A DNA stretch of 5,798 bases, from assembly GCA_002049785.1 (NCBI GenBank), contig MUKB01000133.1, positions 1-5,798 of the forward strand. The letters run 5' to 3'. Within the stretch, counting starts at the first letter, position 1; each line of letters starts with the position of its first letter. This stretch comes from Caldifarciminota bacterium 4484_100 (GTDB lineage: Bacteria > Hydrothermota > Tepidihabitantia > SM23-42). Under the pieces are notes generated by a model. The model saw nothing but the letters and a program-made list of their open reading frames with translations. It was not told the DNA's origin and ran no database searches. Below, piece after piece: positions 1-5,798 of the stretch. The position numbers and the translations under genes are program-made.

Positions 1-1
1 A

Positions 2-1162
2 ACCCGGTATGAAGAGGAGTTGACAAGACATTATGCAGAAAGGTATGGCCTGGGATATAAGATTGTTGATGTCAGGGTCAGAAAGTCCCGGCTCGGGGTT
101 GAGGCTTCCGCCCGTAAGATGCGATATGATGCCCTGATTCGGTGCCAGTCAGAGTTCAGGGCGCAGGCGGTCTTTCTTGGCCATAACCTTGATGACCTTA
201 TTGAGACATTCCTTATGAATCTGATCCGGGGTAGTGGAACCCGGGGGTTGGCCGGACTTCCAGTAAGGCGCGGACCATTTCTGAGGCCACTTATAAATAT
301 AAAAAAGAGGTCGATACTCGATTATCTGAAGGCGCGCGGTCTTGCCTATTCTTTTGACCAGACCAACCTTGATCTTCGGTTTCGACGCAATATTCTGCGT
401 GAAAAGATAATTCCCGAACTTCTCAAGCTCAACCCTGAGTTACACACGGTAATAAAGCGGACCATAGAAATTACAAAGGTAGACAACGATTATCTTGAAA
501 AGAGGGCGGAGAAGGTTTACAAGAAGATAGTCCGTCAGGAGGACGAATTATTGATTCTTGACATAAAGGGTATTCTGCGGTATAATTTATCAATAGTTAT
601 GCGGGTTCTAATGGATGCAATTTGTGAGCTTGCCGGAAGTTTTGATGGCTTTGAAAGTAAACATTTATATGCGGTACTTGGTCTAATTGATAAGGGGAGT
701 GGTAAGAAAATCAGTTTACCGCGGAATCTCTTTGCACGCAGGGAATATGATAAGATTGTGCTGGGTCAGAATCGTGCAGAGAGGATGTGTCGAGTTGAGA
801 TCGCTGAGGATGGTGAGAATCGGATTATCCAAAACCTTAGATTGACGACAGAACTTGTTTCTCATTTTGACCTCAAGACCCGGCAGGCAAATTGCGAGGT
901 CTTTGATTATGATAAAATTTTTCCACCCCTTTATCTGCGCAGTCGCAGGAAAGGAGATTATATTGAGACAAAGGTGGGCAGGAAAAAACTTAAAAAACTT
1001 TATAATGAGTTTAAGATTCCAATTCATAAGAGGGATCAACCCATATTGCTTTGCGACCGAAAGGGGATACTCTGGATTTTGGGTTATCAGCGTTCAGCAC
1101 GGGGATTTATCGATAATAAGACAAAGAGGTTTCTGGTGGTGAAGGTTGAAGCGATTGATTGA
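2..1162 (+). CDS. tilS: tRNA(Ile)-lysidine synthase TilS, 5'-truncated at window edge
   Basis: TilS ligates lysine to C34 of the CAU-anticodon tRNA-Ile using ATP, changing decoding from AUG to AUA; it is cytoplasmic and normally essential. The frame is open from base 2, so the TTG at 20 is not a real start, and the N-terminal SGGxDS ATP-pyrophosphatase loop lies upstream of the window. Numbering from that TTG, visible family signatures are the A-x-AR-x-x-RY stretch near residues 29-36, GHNLDD at 54-59 followed by ET and the LIRGSGTRGLAGLP segment (usually GHHxDDQxET), the RPL segment at 89-91, and the N-x-D...RRNILRE region at 116-128. The C-terminal TilS domain is clear (LRSRRKGD at 306-313, GRKKLKKL at 320-327, WILGYQRSARGF at 352-363). 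The stop TGA at 1160-1162 overlaps the start of hpt by 17 bases. The visible 387 codons plus a missing N-terminus fit the family's length of roughly 430-470. I see no damage here. Identity is near certain from family knowledge. Confidence 0.95.
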   Translation, partial: TRYEEELTRHYAERYGLGYKIVDVRVRKSRLGVEASARKMRYDALIRCQSEFRAQAVFLGHNLDDLIETFLMNLIRGSGTRGLAGLPVRRGPFLRPLINIKKRSILDYLKARGLAYSFDQTNLDLRFRRNILREKIIPELLKLNPELHTVIKRTIEITKVDNDYLEKRAEKVYKKIVRQEDELLILDIKGILRYNLSIVMRVLMDAICELAGSFDGFESKHLYAVLGLIDKGSGKKISLPRNLFARREYDKIVLGQNRAERMCRVEIAEDGENRIIQNLRLTTELVSHFDLKTRQANCEVFDYDKIFPPLYLRSRRKGDYIETKVGRKKLKKLYNEFKIPIHKRDQPILLCDRKGILWILGYQRSARGFIDNKTKRFLVVKVEAID

Positions 1163-1472
1163 GCCGGAAGAGGTAGCAAAAAGGGTAAAGGAGATTGGTG
1201 ATAGGATTAACAGTGATTATCGCGGTCAGAGGCCGATCCTGGTTGGTGTATTAAAGGGCGCGTTTATGTTTCTTTCGGATTTACTTAAAGAGATTGATAT
1301 TCCGGTTGAGATTGACTTTCTCTCAATCCACAGCTATAATGGAACCGAATCGAGCGGAAAAAGAAGACAAAGAGATTTAAAAGGGTTTCTATCAAATATG
1401 TCGGTTTTGAAATCCCGGACCGATTTGTTGTTGGCTATGGCCTTGATTATAATAATCAATATCGGAATTTGA
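1146..1472 (+). CDS. hpt: hypoxanthine phosphoribosyltransferase, N-terminal part with out-of-frame tail (broken gene)
   Basis: Hpt converts hypoxanthine or guanine plus PRPP to IMP or GMP (purine salvage, cytoplasm). The start is probably TTG 1146: an in-frame TGA at 1140-1142 excludes anything further upstream, and no ATG or GTG is available nearby. Residues 1-72 are good Hpt sequence, with the helix [16 protein letters not shown], the pyrophosphate-loop segment [14 protein letters not shown] at 33-46, and [17 protein letters not shown] up to residue 72. After the GTESSG hood region the family should continue into a strand and the PRPP signature VEDIVDTGxT. That signature is absent in all three forward frames. 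From about base 1360 this frame reads unrelated lysine- and isoleucine-rich residues to the TGA at 1470-1472, which are a shifted reading of the true C-terminus. The 108-residue product (family about 175-180) should be inactive. Either the gene is a pseudogene or roughly 165-180 bases are missing from the assembly. Confidence 0.85.
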   Translation: MKRLIEPEEVAKRVKEIGDRINSDYRGQRPILVGVLKGAFMFLSDLLKEIDIPVEIDFLSIHSYNGTESSGKRRQRDLKGFLSNMSVLKSRTDLLLAMALIIIINIGI

Positions 1473-1501
1473 ATTTTATCGGGGTGCTGAATGATCAATA
1501 A
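1358..1501 (+). pseudogene. hpt: hypoxanthine phosphoribosyltransferase, detached C-terminal part in another frame
   Basis: In frame 2 (codons beginning at 1358, 1361 and so on) the same DNA gives 48 residues with the Hpt C-terminus: [20 protein letters not shown] encoded at 1391-1450, then [16 protein letters not shown] and TAA at 1499-1501. The [17 protein letters not shown] block is a strong Hpt signature, with the Asp and aromatic residues that pack on the purine base. The part before it ([10 protein letters not shown]) resembles the lysine-rich link that normally follows the PRPP-binding core. Together with the 72 good residues of the upstream frame only about 118-120 residues are accounted for, so about 55-60 residues including the catalytic PRPP loop are missing. 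The end overlaps ftsH by 11 bases, a natural operon overlap, so this end looks original. It has no start of its own. Confidence 0.85.
1481..1486 (+). promoter_or_regulatory. weak ribosome binding site of ftsH
   Basis: GGGGTG lies four bases before the ATG at 1491, inside the 3' end of hpt. It is only a partial match to the GGAGG core. With the 11-base overlap of hpt and ftsH, ribosomes finishing hpt could restart on ftsH (translational coupling). This is inference from position only. Confidence 0.3.
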
Positions 1502-3314
1502 ACCTTCCAGGCGAAATCAGGGGTTGCGCACTATTATCATCTGGTCGATTCTCTTTATTCTCACCTGGTTTCTGGTGATTCAGGTGGTCAATCGTAAGGG
1601 TAAAACGGTTGAAATCCCTTATTCAAGGTTCCTGAAGGAGATGAGGAAGAATAATGTTGAGGAGGTAACCCTTACTGAACGTTCAATCAAGGGCGAATTC
1701 AAAACGCCGGTTTCAATCGAGGATAAAGGCAGTTTTTCAAATTTTACAACACTAATTCCTTTTGATGATCCCGCCCTGGCCAATGAACTGGTGAAGTATG
1801 GTGTGAAGGTTGTAGCAAAGCAAAAATCGGGCTGGGGTGAGATTCTTTTGTCAATCCTCCCCTGGCTCTTATTGATCGGGGTCTGGATATTTTTTATCCG
1901 GCAGATGCAGTCCGGTCAGAATCGTGCCTTAGGATTCGGAAGGAGCCGGGCCAAGATTATTTTAGAAAATAAATTGAATGTTACATTCAATGATGTGGCT
2001 GGTGTGGATGAGGCAAAGCAGGAGCTGACCGAGGTGATTGAGTTCTTAAAGGCACCGAGAAAGTTCACCCGTCTTGGAGGCAGAATTCCCAAGGGTGTGC
2101 TTTTACTCGGTCCTCCAGGGACAGGTAAGACCCTGATGGCGCGGGCCGTGGCAGGTGAAGCCGGGGTTCCCTTTATATCAATCAGTGGTTCTGACTTTGT
2201 TGAGATGTTTGTTGGTGTCGGGGCATCACGGGTGCGTGATCTCTTTGACCAGGCAAAAAAGAATTCTCCCTGTATCATATTTATTGATGAAATCGATGCT
2301 GTGGGAAGGTTGCGGGGTGCAGGTCTTGGTGGTGGCCATGATGAAAGGGAGCAGACCTTGAATCAGCTTCTGGTCGAGATGGATGGTTTTGAAGTAAATG
2401 AGGGTATAATCCTTATGGCGGCAACAAATCGACCTGATATCCTTGATCCGGCCCTTTTGAGGCCAGGAAGGTTTGATCGGGTAGTGGTACTGGACCGTCC
2501 TGATATCAGGGGTCGGTTAGGAATATTGAAGGTGCATACCAGAAAAAAGCCCTTGGATAAGGATGTTGACCTTGAGGTATTGGCCCGGGGTACCCCAGGC
2601 TTTTCCGGAGCAGACCTGGCCAATATGGTGAATGAGGCGGCCCTGCTTGCGGCACGCCGTAATAAAGATAAGATTACAATGTCCGAATTCGAGGATGCTA
2701 AAGATAAAATCCTGATGGGTGTGGAGAGGAAGAGTCTTCTTATATCCGAGGATGAAAAGAAACTTACTGCCTATCATGAATGTGGGCATGTCCTGGTTGC
2801 GAAATCGTTGCCCGGTATGGACCCGATCCATAAGGTAACGATCATCCCCCGGGGTATGTCCTTGGGTGTAACCCAGGCCCTGCCCATTGATGAACGGAGA
2901 ACCTATTCGAAGACCTATTGTCTGAATCAACTGGCATTTATGCTTGGAGGTCGTGCTGCAGAGAAGATTGTTCTGGGAGATCTCTCCACCGGTGCAGGTA
3001 ATGATATTGAAAAGGCAACGAAGCTTGCCCGAAAGATGGTCTGTGAATGGGGGATGAGCGAACGGCTTGGTCCACTTACCTATGGAGAAAAGCAGGAAGA
3101 GATATTCTTGGGCAGGGAGATCGGAATGCATCGTGATTACTCTGAGTCCACTGCGCGGGAGATCGATGAGGAGGTGAAACGTATCGTTGAAGAGGCCGAA
3201 GCGCTTGCTGAGTCAATCATCAAGAAGAATTTGAAGAAATTGAAACTACTGGCCCGGCTCCTCCTGGACCCAAAGAGAATAAGATTACCGGGTTTTCTAC
3301 ATTGGTGCGGGTGA
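1491..3314 (+). CDS. ftsH: ATP-dependent zinc metalloprotease FtsH
   Basis: FtsH is a hexameric membrane-anchored AAA+ protease that degrades misassembled membrane proteins and some regulators. Start ATG 1491 gives a basic N-terminus and a first membrane helix at about residues 12-32, an extracytoplasmic domain at about 35-112, and a second helix at about 117-136. The AAA module has Walker A GPPGTGKT at 207-214, pore loop [11 protein letters not shown] at 236-246, Walker B IIFIDE at 262-267, and the second region of homology at 311-330 with arginine fingers R324 and R327. The protease domain has HECGH at 429-433 (E430 catalytic; H429 and H433 bind zinc) and the third ligand D505 in [12 protein letters not shown]. 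Most FtsH proteins have HEAGH, so Cys431 is a mild variant. The C-terminal helix is normal to about residue 592, but the last 15 residues are DNA of the folE gene read in the wrong frame. The true FtsH end is therefore missing, probably 10-40 residues of a variable tail. The catalytic parts are whole and the protein may still work. It overlaps hpt by 11 bases upstream. Confidence 0.96.
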   Translation: MINKPSRRNQGLRTIIIWSILFILTWFLVIQVVNRKGKTVEIPYSRFLKEMRKNNVEEVTLTERSIKGEFKTPVSIEDKGSFSNFTTLIPFDDPALANELVKYGVKVVAKQKSGWGEILLSILPWLLLIGVWIFFIRQMQSGQNRALGFGRSRAKIILENKLNVTFNDVAGVDEAKQELTEVIEFLKAPRKFTRLGGRIPKGVLLLGPPGTGKTLMARAVAGEAGVPFISISGSDFVEMFVGVGASRVRDLFDQAKKNSPCIIFIDEIDAVGRLRGAGLGGGHDEREQTLNQLLVEMDGFEVNEGIILMAATNRPDILDPALLRPGRFDRVVVLDRPDIRGRLGILKVHTRKKPLDKDVDLEVLARGTPGFSGADLANMVNEAALLAARRNKDKITMSEFEDAKDKILMGVERKSLLISEDEKKLTAYHECGHVLVAKSLPGMDPIHKVTIIPRGMSLGVTQALPIDERRTYSKTYCLNQLAFMLGGRAAEKIVLGDLSTGAGNDIEKATKLARKMVCEWGMSERLGPLTYGEKQEEIFLGREIGMHRDYSESTAREIDEEVKRIVEEAEALAESIIKKNLKKLKLLARLLLDPKRIRLPGFLHWCG

Positions 3315-3553
3315 TTGATGTTATGGCAAAAAGGCCCCTTTTGCAGGAGAGACTCACCCATGAGATTGCCGATTTTTTAATGAAGTATCTTAAACCGATG
3401 GGGGTGCTTGTGGTGATTGAAGCCGAGCATCTCTGTTTATCAATGATTGGTGTAAAGAAACCTGGCACCCGCACCGTAACCTCGGCAATCAGGGGTGTTA
3501 TGAGGTCAGCCCCGACCCGGGCCGAGGCGTTTTCCCTGATTAAAGGAAAATAG
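3269..3553 (+). CDS. folE: GTP cyclohydrolase I, C-terminal half only (5'-truncated)
   Basis: FolE converts GTP to 7,8-dihydroneopterin triphosphate, the first step of folate/tetrahydropterin synthesis, as a toroidal zinc enzyme. In frame 2, from about 3281, the sequence gives [61 protein letters not shown] and TRAEAFSLI, a close match to the second half of the family. Cys at 3434-3436 matches the third zinc ligand (Cys181 of E. coli FolE). The first half is absent, including the CEHH zinc motif and the VAYIP strand: about 95-130 residues depending on the homologue. A TTG at 3302 could serve as a start but would begin inside the conserved fold, so a product from it should be inactive. The upstream end is fused out of frame to ftsH. 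The stop TAG at 3551-3553 looks natural, since FolE usually ends shortly after this block. It overlaps the 3' end of the minus-strand propeller gene by 14 bases. Confidence 0.88.
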   Translation, partial: PKENKITGFSTLVRVIDVMAKRPLLQERLTHEIADFLMKYLKPMGVLVVIEAEHLCLSMIGVKKPGTRTVTSAIRGVMRSAPTRAEAFSLIKGK

Positions 3554-4826
3554 TATGGGGTTTTATCAAAACTTGAACCGGTGTTCTTAATTGTATAAAG
3601 TAAACACCGGGTGGCAGTTTTTTTCCGCTTGTATCATTGCCGTTCCAGATTGCAGGGTTATTAAGCTGACCAACCAGTCTGCCGGCGATGTCGTAGATCT
3701 TGAATATTACCGGTTTCAGATTTTTGTGGTATATAAAATGGATTTTACGGGTAAAGGGATTGGGATAGCAGGTGAAATCGGTTGTAAGTATATTTTTTCG
3801 GGTCTGTTCAAGACCTACTGCCCCATCCCTTCTTCTGTAACATATCTCCTTGCTCGTGCCGAGATTGTCCCAGACCACATGGAGGGTTGAGCCATTAATC
3901 GCCATTGAGGCCAGTTCTGAAAGGAGTGTATCCCTGGTAATGCGCAGGGTGGTGGGCCAGGTGGCGCCGTGGTCACAGGATGGTCTGAGATAGACCTCAA
4001 AGTCATTATATTTGTCCCGGTCTCCGGTATAGAGCATATATACAGAATCCCGGGCAAAGACCCTGGGATAGGTGAATTTCTGACCACCCGGTCCAAGTCC
4101 TGTGATTCTGATGATATTTGACCAGGCAGAACCATGGCTCAATCCCCGGGTATAAAAGATGTCTTCATACCAGGCATCATTGTCGGTATCCTGACACCAG
4201 ACAAGATATACATAACCGTTATCCGCAGCAATATCCGGCCATACCGCACCCTTGGAGAATGACATCTGCACCGGCGATTCCCAACTTGTTCCATTATACC
4301 TCCGATAAAAGATCTGGGATGTATCATTGACATAGTTACTGTAGGCGATATGGAGATAGCCATTCTCTGCCGCAATTGTAGAACCGTGGACCAGGGAATT
4401 GATGGATTGCCAGTTTGTTCCTCCATTGGTGCTCTTTCTAAATCCTGAATCCCAGATTACATAGACATTATTCTGGTACACCGCGATATCGCACTTATAG
4501 GAATTTGTCGTGGGGCTGCTCAATATCTGGTCTGATTGCCAGCTGGTTCCGTTGTTGATGCTGCGCTTGAAATATACTGCCAAGGAGTCGCTTCTCTTAT
4601 CACAGAACACAACCAGTACCGTATCACCGATCACCGCGATTGATGGATAATAATATGAATAGGCAGATTGGTAATTAGAAAGAAGGGTATCCTGACCCCA
4701 GGTTACACCACCATCTGTGCTTCTTATATAGTAGAGCGAATTTGAATGGCGCTGGTCACTGAAGATGATATGGACTGAAGAGCCGTTTACTGCAATCTCA
4801 GGTAAGGGTTGGATTGTATGCCAAAA
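3540..4826 (-). CDS. Asp-box (BNR/sialidase-like) beta-propeller with T9SS-type C-terminal sorting domain, 5'-truncated
   Basis: The frame is open from 4826 (after TGA 4829-4827) to TAA 3542-3540. Recognisable protein begins near 4806 (PEIAVNGSSVHIIFSD); the only usual start codon nearby, GTG 4636-4634 or adjacent, falls inside a repeat, so the natural start is missing. About seven repeats of roughly 45-60 residues follow, each opening with a strand like IAVxGxxVhVVW and most ending in an Asp-box variant: STDGGVTW, SINNGTSW, STNGGTNW, NGTSW, SHGSAW, CDHGATW. Asp boxes are turns in sialidase-type propellers and do not show enzyme activity; no sialidase catalytic set is visible. Then comes a T9SS type A sorting domain: CYPNPF, FKIYDIAGRLV, IWNGNDTSGKKLPPGVYFIQL. 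This predicts export by the Por/T9SS machinery and attachment to or release from the cell surface. The last residues ([15 protein letters not shown]) are not a normal ending for that domain. It may be the downstream part of the S8 protease gene at 4798-5798, or a separate gene fused to it by deletion. Confidence 0.85.
   Translation of the reverse strand, partial: FWHTIQPLPEIAVNGSSVHIIFSDQRHSNSLYYIRSTDGGVTWGQDTLLSNYQSAYSYYYPSIAVIGDTVLVVFCDKRSDSLAVYFKRSINNGTSWQSDQILSSPTTNSYKCDIAVYQNNVYVIWDSGFRKSTNGGTNWQSINSLVHGSTIAAENGYLHIAYSNYVNDTSQIFYRRYNGTSWESPVQMSFSKGAVWPDIAADNGYVYLVWCQDTDNDAWYEDIFYTRGLSHGSAWSNIIRITGLGPGGQKFTYPRVFARDSVYMLYTGDRDKYNDFEVYLRPSCDHGATWPTTLRITRDTLLSELASMAINGSTLHVVWDNLGTSKEICYRRRDGAVGLEQTRKNILTTDFTCYPNPFTRKIHFIYHKNLKPVIFKIYDIAGRLVGQLNNPAIWNGNDTSGKKLPPGVYFIQLRTPVQVLIKPHTIFL
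3578..3610. repeat. short inverted repeat near the convergent gene ends
   Basis: CCGGTGTT at 3578-3585 is exactly matched by AACACCGG at 3603-3610, an 8-base stem around a 17-base loop. Next to it, GTTTT-ATC-AAAAC at 3560-3572 forms a smaller 5-base dyad. Both lie where folE and the minus-strand gene converge, but inside or at the end of the sorting-domain coding sequence. No T-run follows the larger stem on either strand, so it is not a clear intrinsic terminator; chance is a fair explanation. Confidence 0.3.
3825..4806 (-). repeat. seven degenerate propeller-blade repeats within the secreted protein
   Basis: At protein level the blades open with IAVNGSS, IAVIGDT, IAVYQNN, IAAENGY, IAADNGY, RVFARDS and MAINGST. 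Most have an aromatic or valine strand next and an Asp-box-like turn before the following blade. They diverge at DNA level, so this is an old protein repeat and not a recent tandem duplication. The final blade lacks its Asp box, as is common where the propeller is closed by a strand from the N-terminus. Confidence 0.65.
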
Positions 4827-5440
4827 TCAACCCGGCAAGTCCGGCCACAAATGGCGCTGCCATCGATGTGCCTGACCAGTATTGATAGGTATTATTCCAG
4901 GCGGTTGAGTATATCCAGTAGCCGGGCGCAACAACATCGATCCAGGAACCATAACAGCTCCCCCAATTGCAGCCCGGGATATTCGGGTTACAGCGCTGGT
5001 CACGATTGTCGGTCGCACCGACCGCAATAACCGAGTCATAGCCAGCAGGATAATTTTTCGTTGAGTCATTACTGTTTCCCATTGAAACCGTGATTATACA
5101 TCCTTTGGACCAGGCATAATTGATTGCGGTTTCGAGGGTCTGGGAGGTGTCGGTTCCACCCATACTCATATTTATCACCCGGGCACCGTTGTCTGCAGCG
5201 TATTGGAGTCCGCTTGCCCACCAGGAATAGTAGCCCCAGTTGGAACTGTTTAAAACCTTGACCGTCATTATCTTACAGTAGTGACACACACCACTGACAC
5301 CTGCGCTGTTATTTCCCCGGGCTCCAGCGATGCCGGCATTTACTGTGCCGTGACCGTGGTCATCCTGGCAGTTATTGTTATTGGAGACAAAGTTCCAGCC
5401 CAAGGTATCATCGACATAACCGTTGCCATCCGCTTGTCGT
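4798..5440 (-). CDS. subtilisin-like S8 serine protease, catalytic His/Ser part (frame-broken, 3'-truncated)
   Basis: This frame becomes protease sequence at about 5430 (DGNGYVDDTLGWNF) and ends at TGA 4800-4798. It carries the catalytic His in DDHGHGT (His codon 5352-5350), the substrate-binding strand INMSMGG, the oxyanion Asn in SMGNSN, VIAVGATD, DVVAPG, and the catalytic Ser in GTSMAAPFVAG (codon 4866-4864). All are classic subtilase (MEROPS S8) marks. The His motif continues VNAG where HVAG is usual. A cysteine-rich loop (RCNPNIPGCNWGSCYG) sits between the VGATD and DVVAPG blocks, and CHYC lies before KIMTVKVL. These could be disulfides in an exported enzyme. The open frame upstream of 5430, as far as 5697, is a shadow of the propeptide frame. 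The domain stops at AYNPTLT, short of the last subtilase helices, and the next bases are propeller sequence in another frame. The enzyme would act outside the cell on proteins; its substrate cannot be told. Confidence 0.87.
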
Positions 5441-5798
5441 ATATGAGGGGTTGGCGACCAGGTCAGGATGGTCCAGGTCAGTGCCGGTGTCGAGGATTGC
5501 CAGGATAATATCTCGGGAGCCGGTCTCCTGATCCCAGGCAGAATCTGCCTCAACATCACAGCCGGAAGTGCCTGATTGCTGACCTGAGGAGTTCTGCTCG
5601 GTATTGTGCAAACCCCATTGACTCGAAAAGTATGTATCATTGGGCAGAAAATGGCCATATCCAATATAGTCAGGTTCGGCATATTCGACCGCCCCACTCT
5701 TTTGGTATTCTTTAATGAGCATTTTTATATCCACTGGTTCAGAAAACTCAAGGACATAGATACGTTCCATCCCAAGATTATTGGTGCAATTTTTAAAA
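5408..5798 (-). CDS. subtilisin-like S8 protease, propeptide and catalytic Asp part (runs off window, frame-broken)
   Basis: The frame is open to the right edge, so the ATG at 5770-5768 is probably internal and the signal peptide lies outside. Residues ERIYVLEF, a helix, then GAVEYAEPDYIGYG match the end of a subtilase propeptide of the fervidolysin type, where the NVEYAEPNY strand precedes processing. Next come the NDTYFSSQWGLHN linker typical of these S8 enzymes and DVEADSAWD. The catalytic Asp is in AILDTGTDLDHPDL (Asp codon 5491-5489). Real protease sequence ends at about VANPSYTTS; the following GWQRLCR and TGA at 5410-5408 are a shifted reading of the next segment. The other two catalytic residues are in the neighbouring frame (4798-5440), so the two pieces were one gene. 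A single indel, or a deletion of some tens of bases near 5430-5445, explains the break. Confidence 0.87.
   Translation of the reverse strand, partial: FKNCTNNLGMERIYVLEFSEPVDIKMLIKEYQKSGAVEYAEPDYIGYGHFLPNDTYFSSQWGLHNTEQNSSGQQSGTSGCDVEADSAWDQETGSRDIILAILDTGTDLDHPDLVANPSYTTSGWQRLCR

Noticed and set aside
1355..1375. Programmed ribosomal frameshifting at the A-run in hpt
   Set aside because: A shift would join the two frames but the product would still lack the PRPP-binding core, so it cannot restore a working enzyme.
2517..3131. Long minus-strand open frame opposite ftsH
   Set aside because: It is antisense to well-conserved FtsH coding sequence and shows no recognisable protein features.
3560..3610. 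Bidirectional terminator between folE and the propeller gene
   Set aside because: The dyads lie within coding sequence or at its end and have no T-run after a stable GC-rich stem, so support is too weak.
4118..4330. Plus-strand small frames opposite the secreted genes
   Set aside because: They are shadows of the minus-strand propeller reading frame, with no ribosome binding site or family resemblance.
3825..4806. Functional sialidase
   Set aside because: Asp-box turns alone are found in many non-enzymatic propellers, and no arginine triad or other sialidase catalytic residues could be identified.
1340..5450. Introns, inteins or bypass elements at the gene breaks
   Set aside because: Those add sequence between conserved parts. 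Here conserved parts are missing and the flanks touch directly.

Overview
The window looks like a bacterial chromosome fragment, possibly a metagenomic contig. It joins a housekeeping gene cluster on the + strand (1-3553) to secreted-protein genes on the - strand (3540-5798). The cluster order is tilS-hpt-ftsH-folE. The secreted part has a subtilisin-like (S8) protease followed by an Asp-box (BNR) beta-propeller with a C-terminal type IX secretion (T9SS)-type sorting domain. Such sorting domains are typical of Bacteroidota and relatives, and also occur in candidate phyla such as WOR-3. A candidate-phylum or FCB-type bacterium is my inference; there is no rRNA or other marker to fix it.

Layout. 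2-1162: tilS, missing its start at the left edge. 1146-1501: hpt, in two frames with the PRPP-binding core missing between them. 1491-3314: ftsH, complete in its catalytic parts but with an altered extreme C-terminus. About 3269-3553: the 3' half of folE, in another frame. 3540 to about 4806 (-): propeller plus sorting domain, with no natural start. 4798 to about 5440 and 5408-5798 (-): catalytic C-terminal part and propeptide/N-terminal part of one S8 protease, in different frames; the gene runs off the right edge.

Genes working together. TilS (tRNA-Ile lysidine synthesis), Hpt (purine salvage) and FtsH (membrane protein quality control) are widely found together, and FolE (first step of folate/pterin synthesis) is a plausible fourth member. 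The gene ends overlap (tilS/hpt by 17 bases, hpt/ftsH by 11), which fits translational coupling in one operon. The minus-strand genes encode exported proteins with no obvious functional link to the operon.

The most striking property is a series of breaks. Well-conserved genes are joined with internal sequence missing and reading frame changed near 1360, 3270, 4800 and 5430, and possibly near 3560-3585. Flanking pieces are well conserved up to each joint. This is more like recent deletion, or assembly/amplification chimerism, than slow decay. I found no RNA gene, CRISPR array, insertion sequence or convincing promoter or terminator, and no convincing new biological system.
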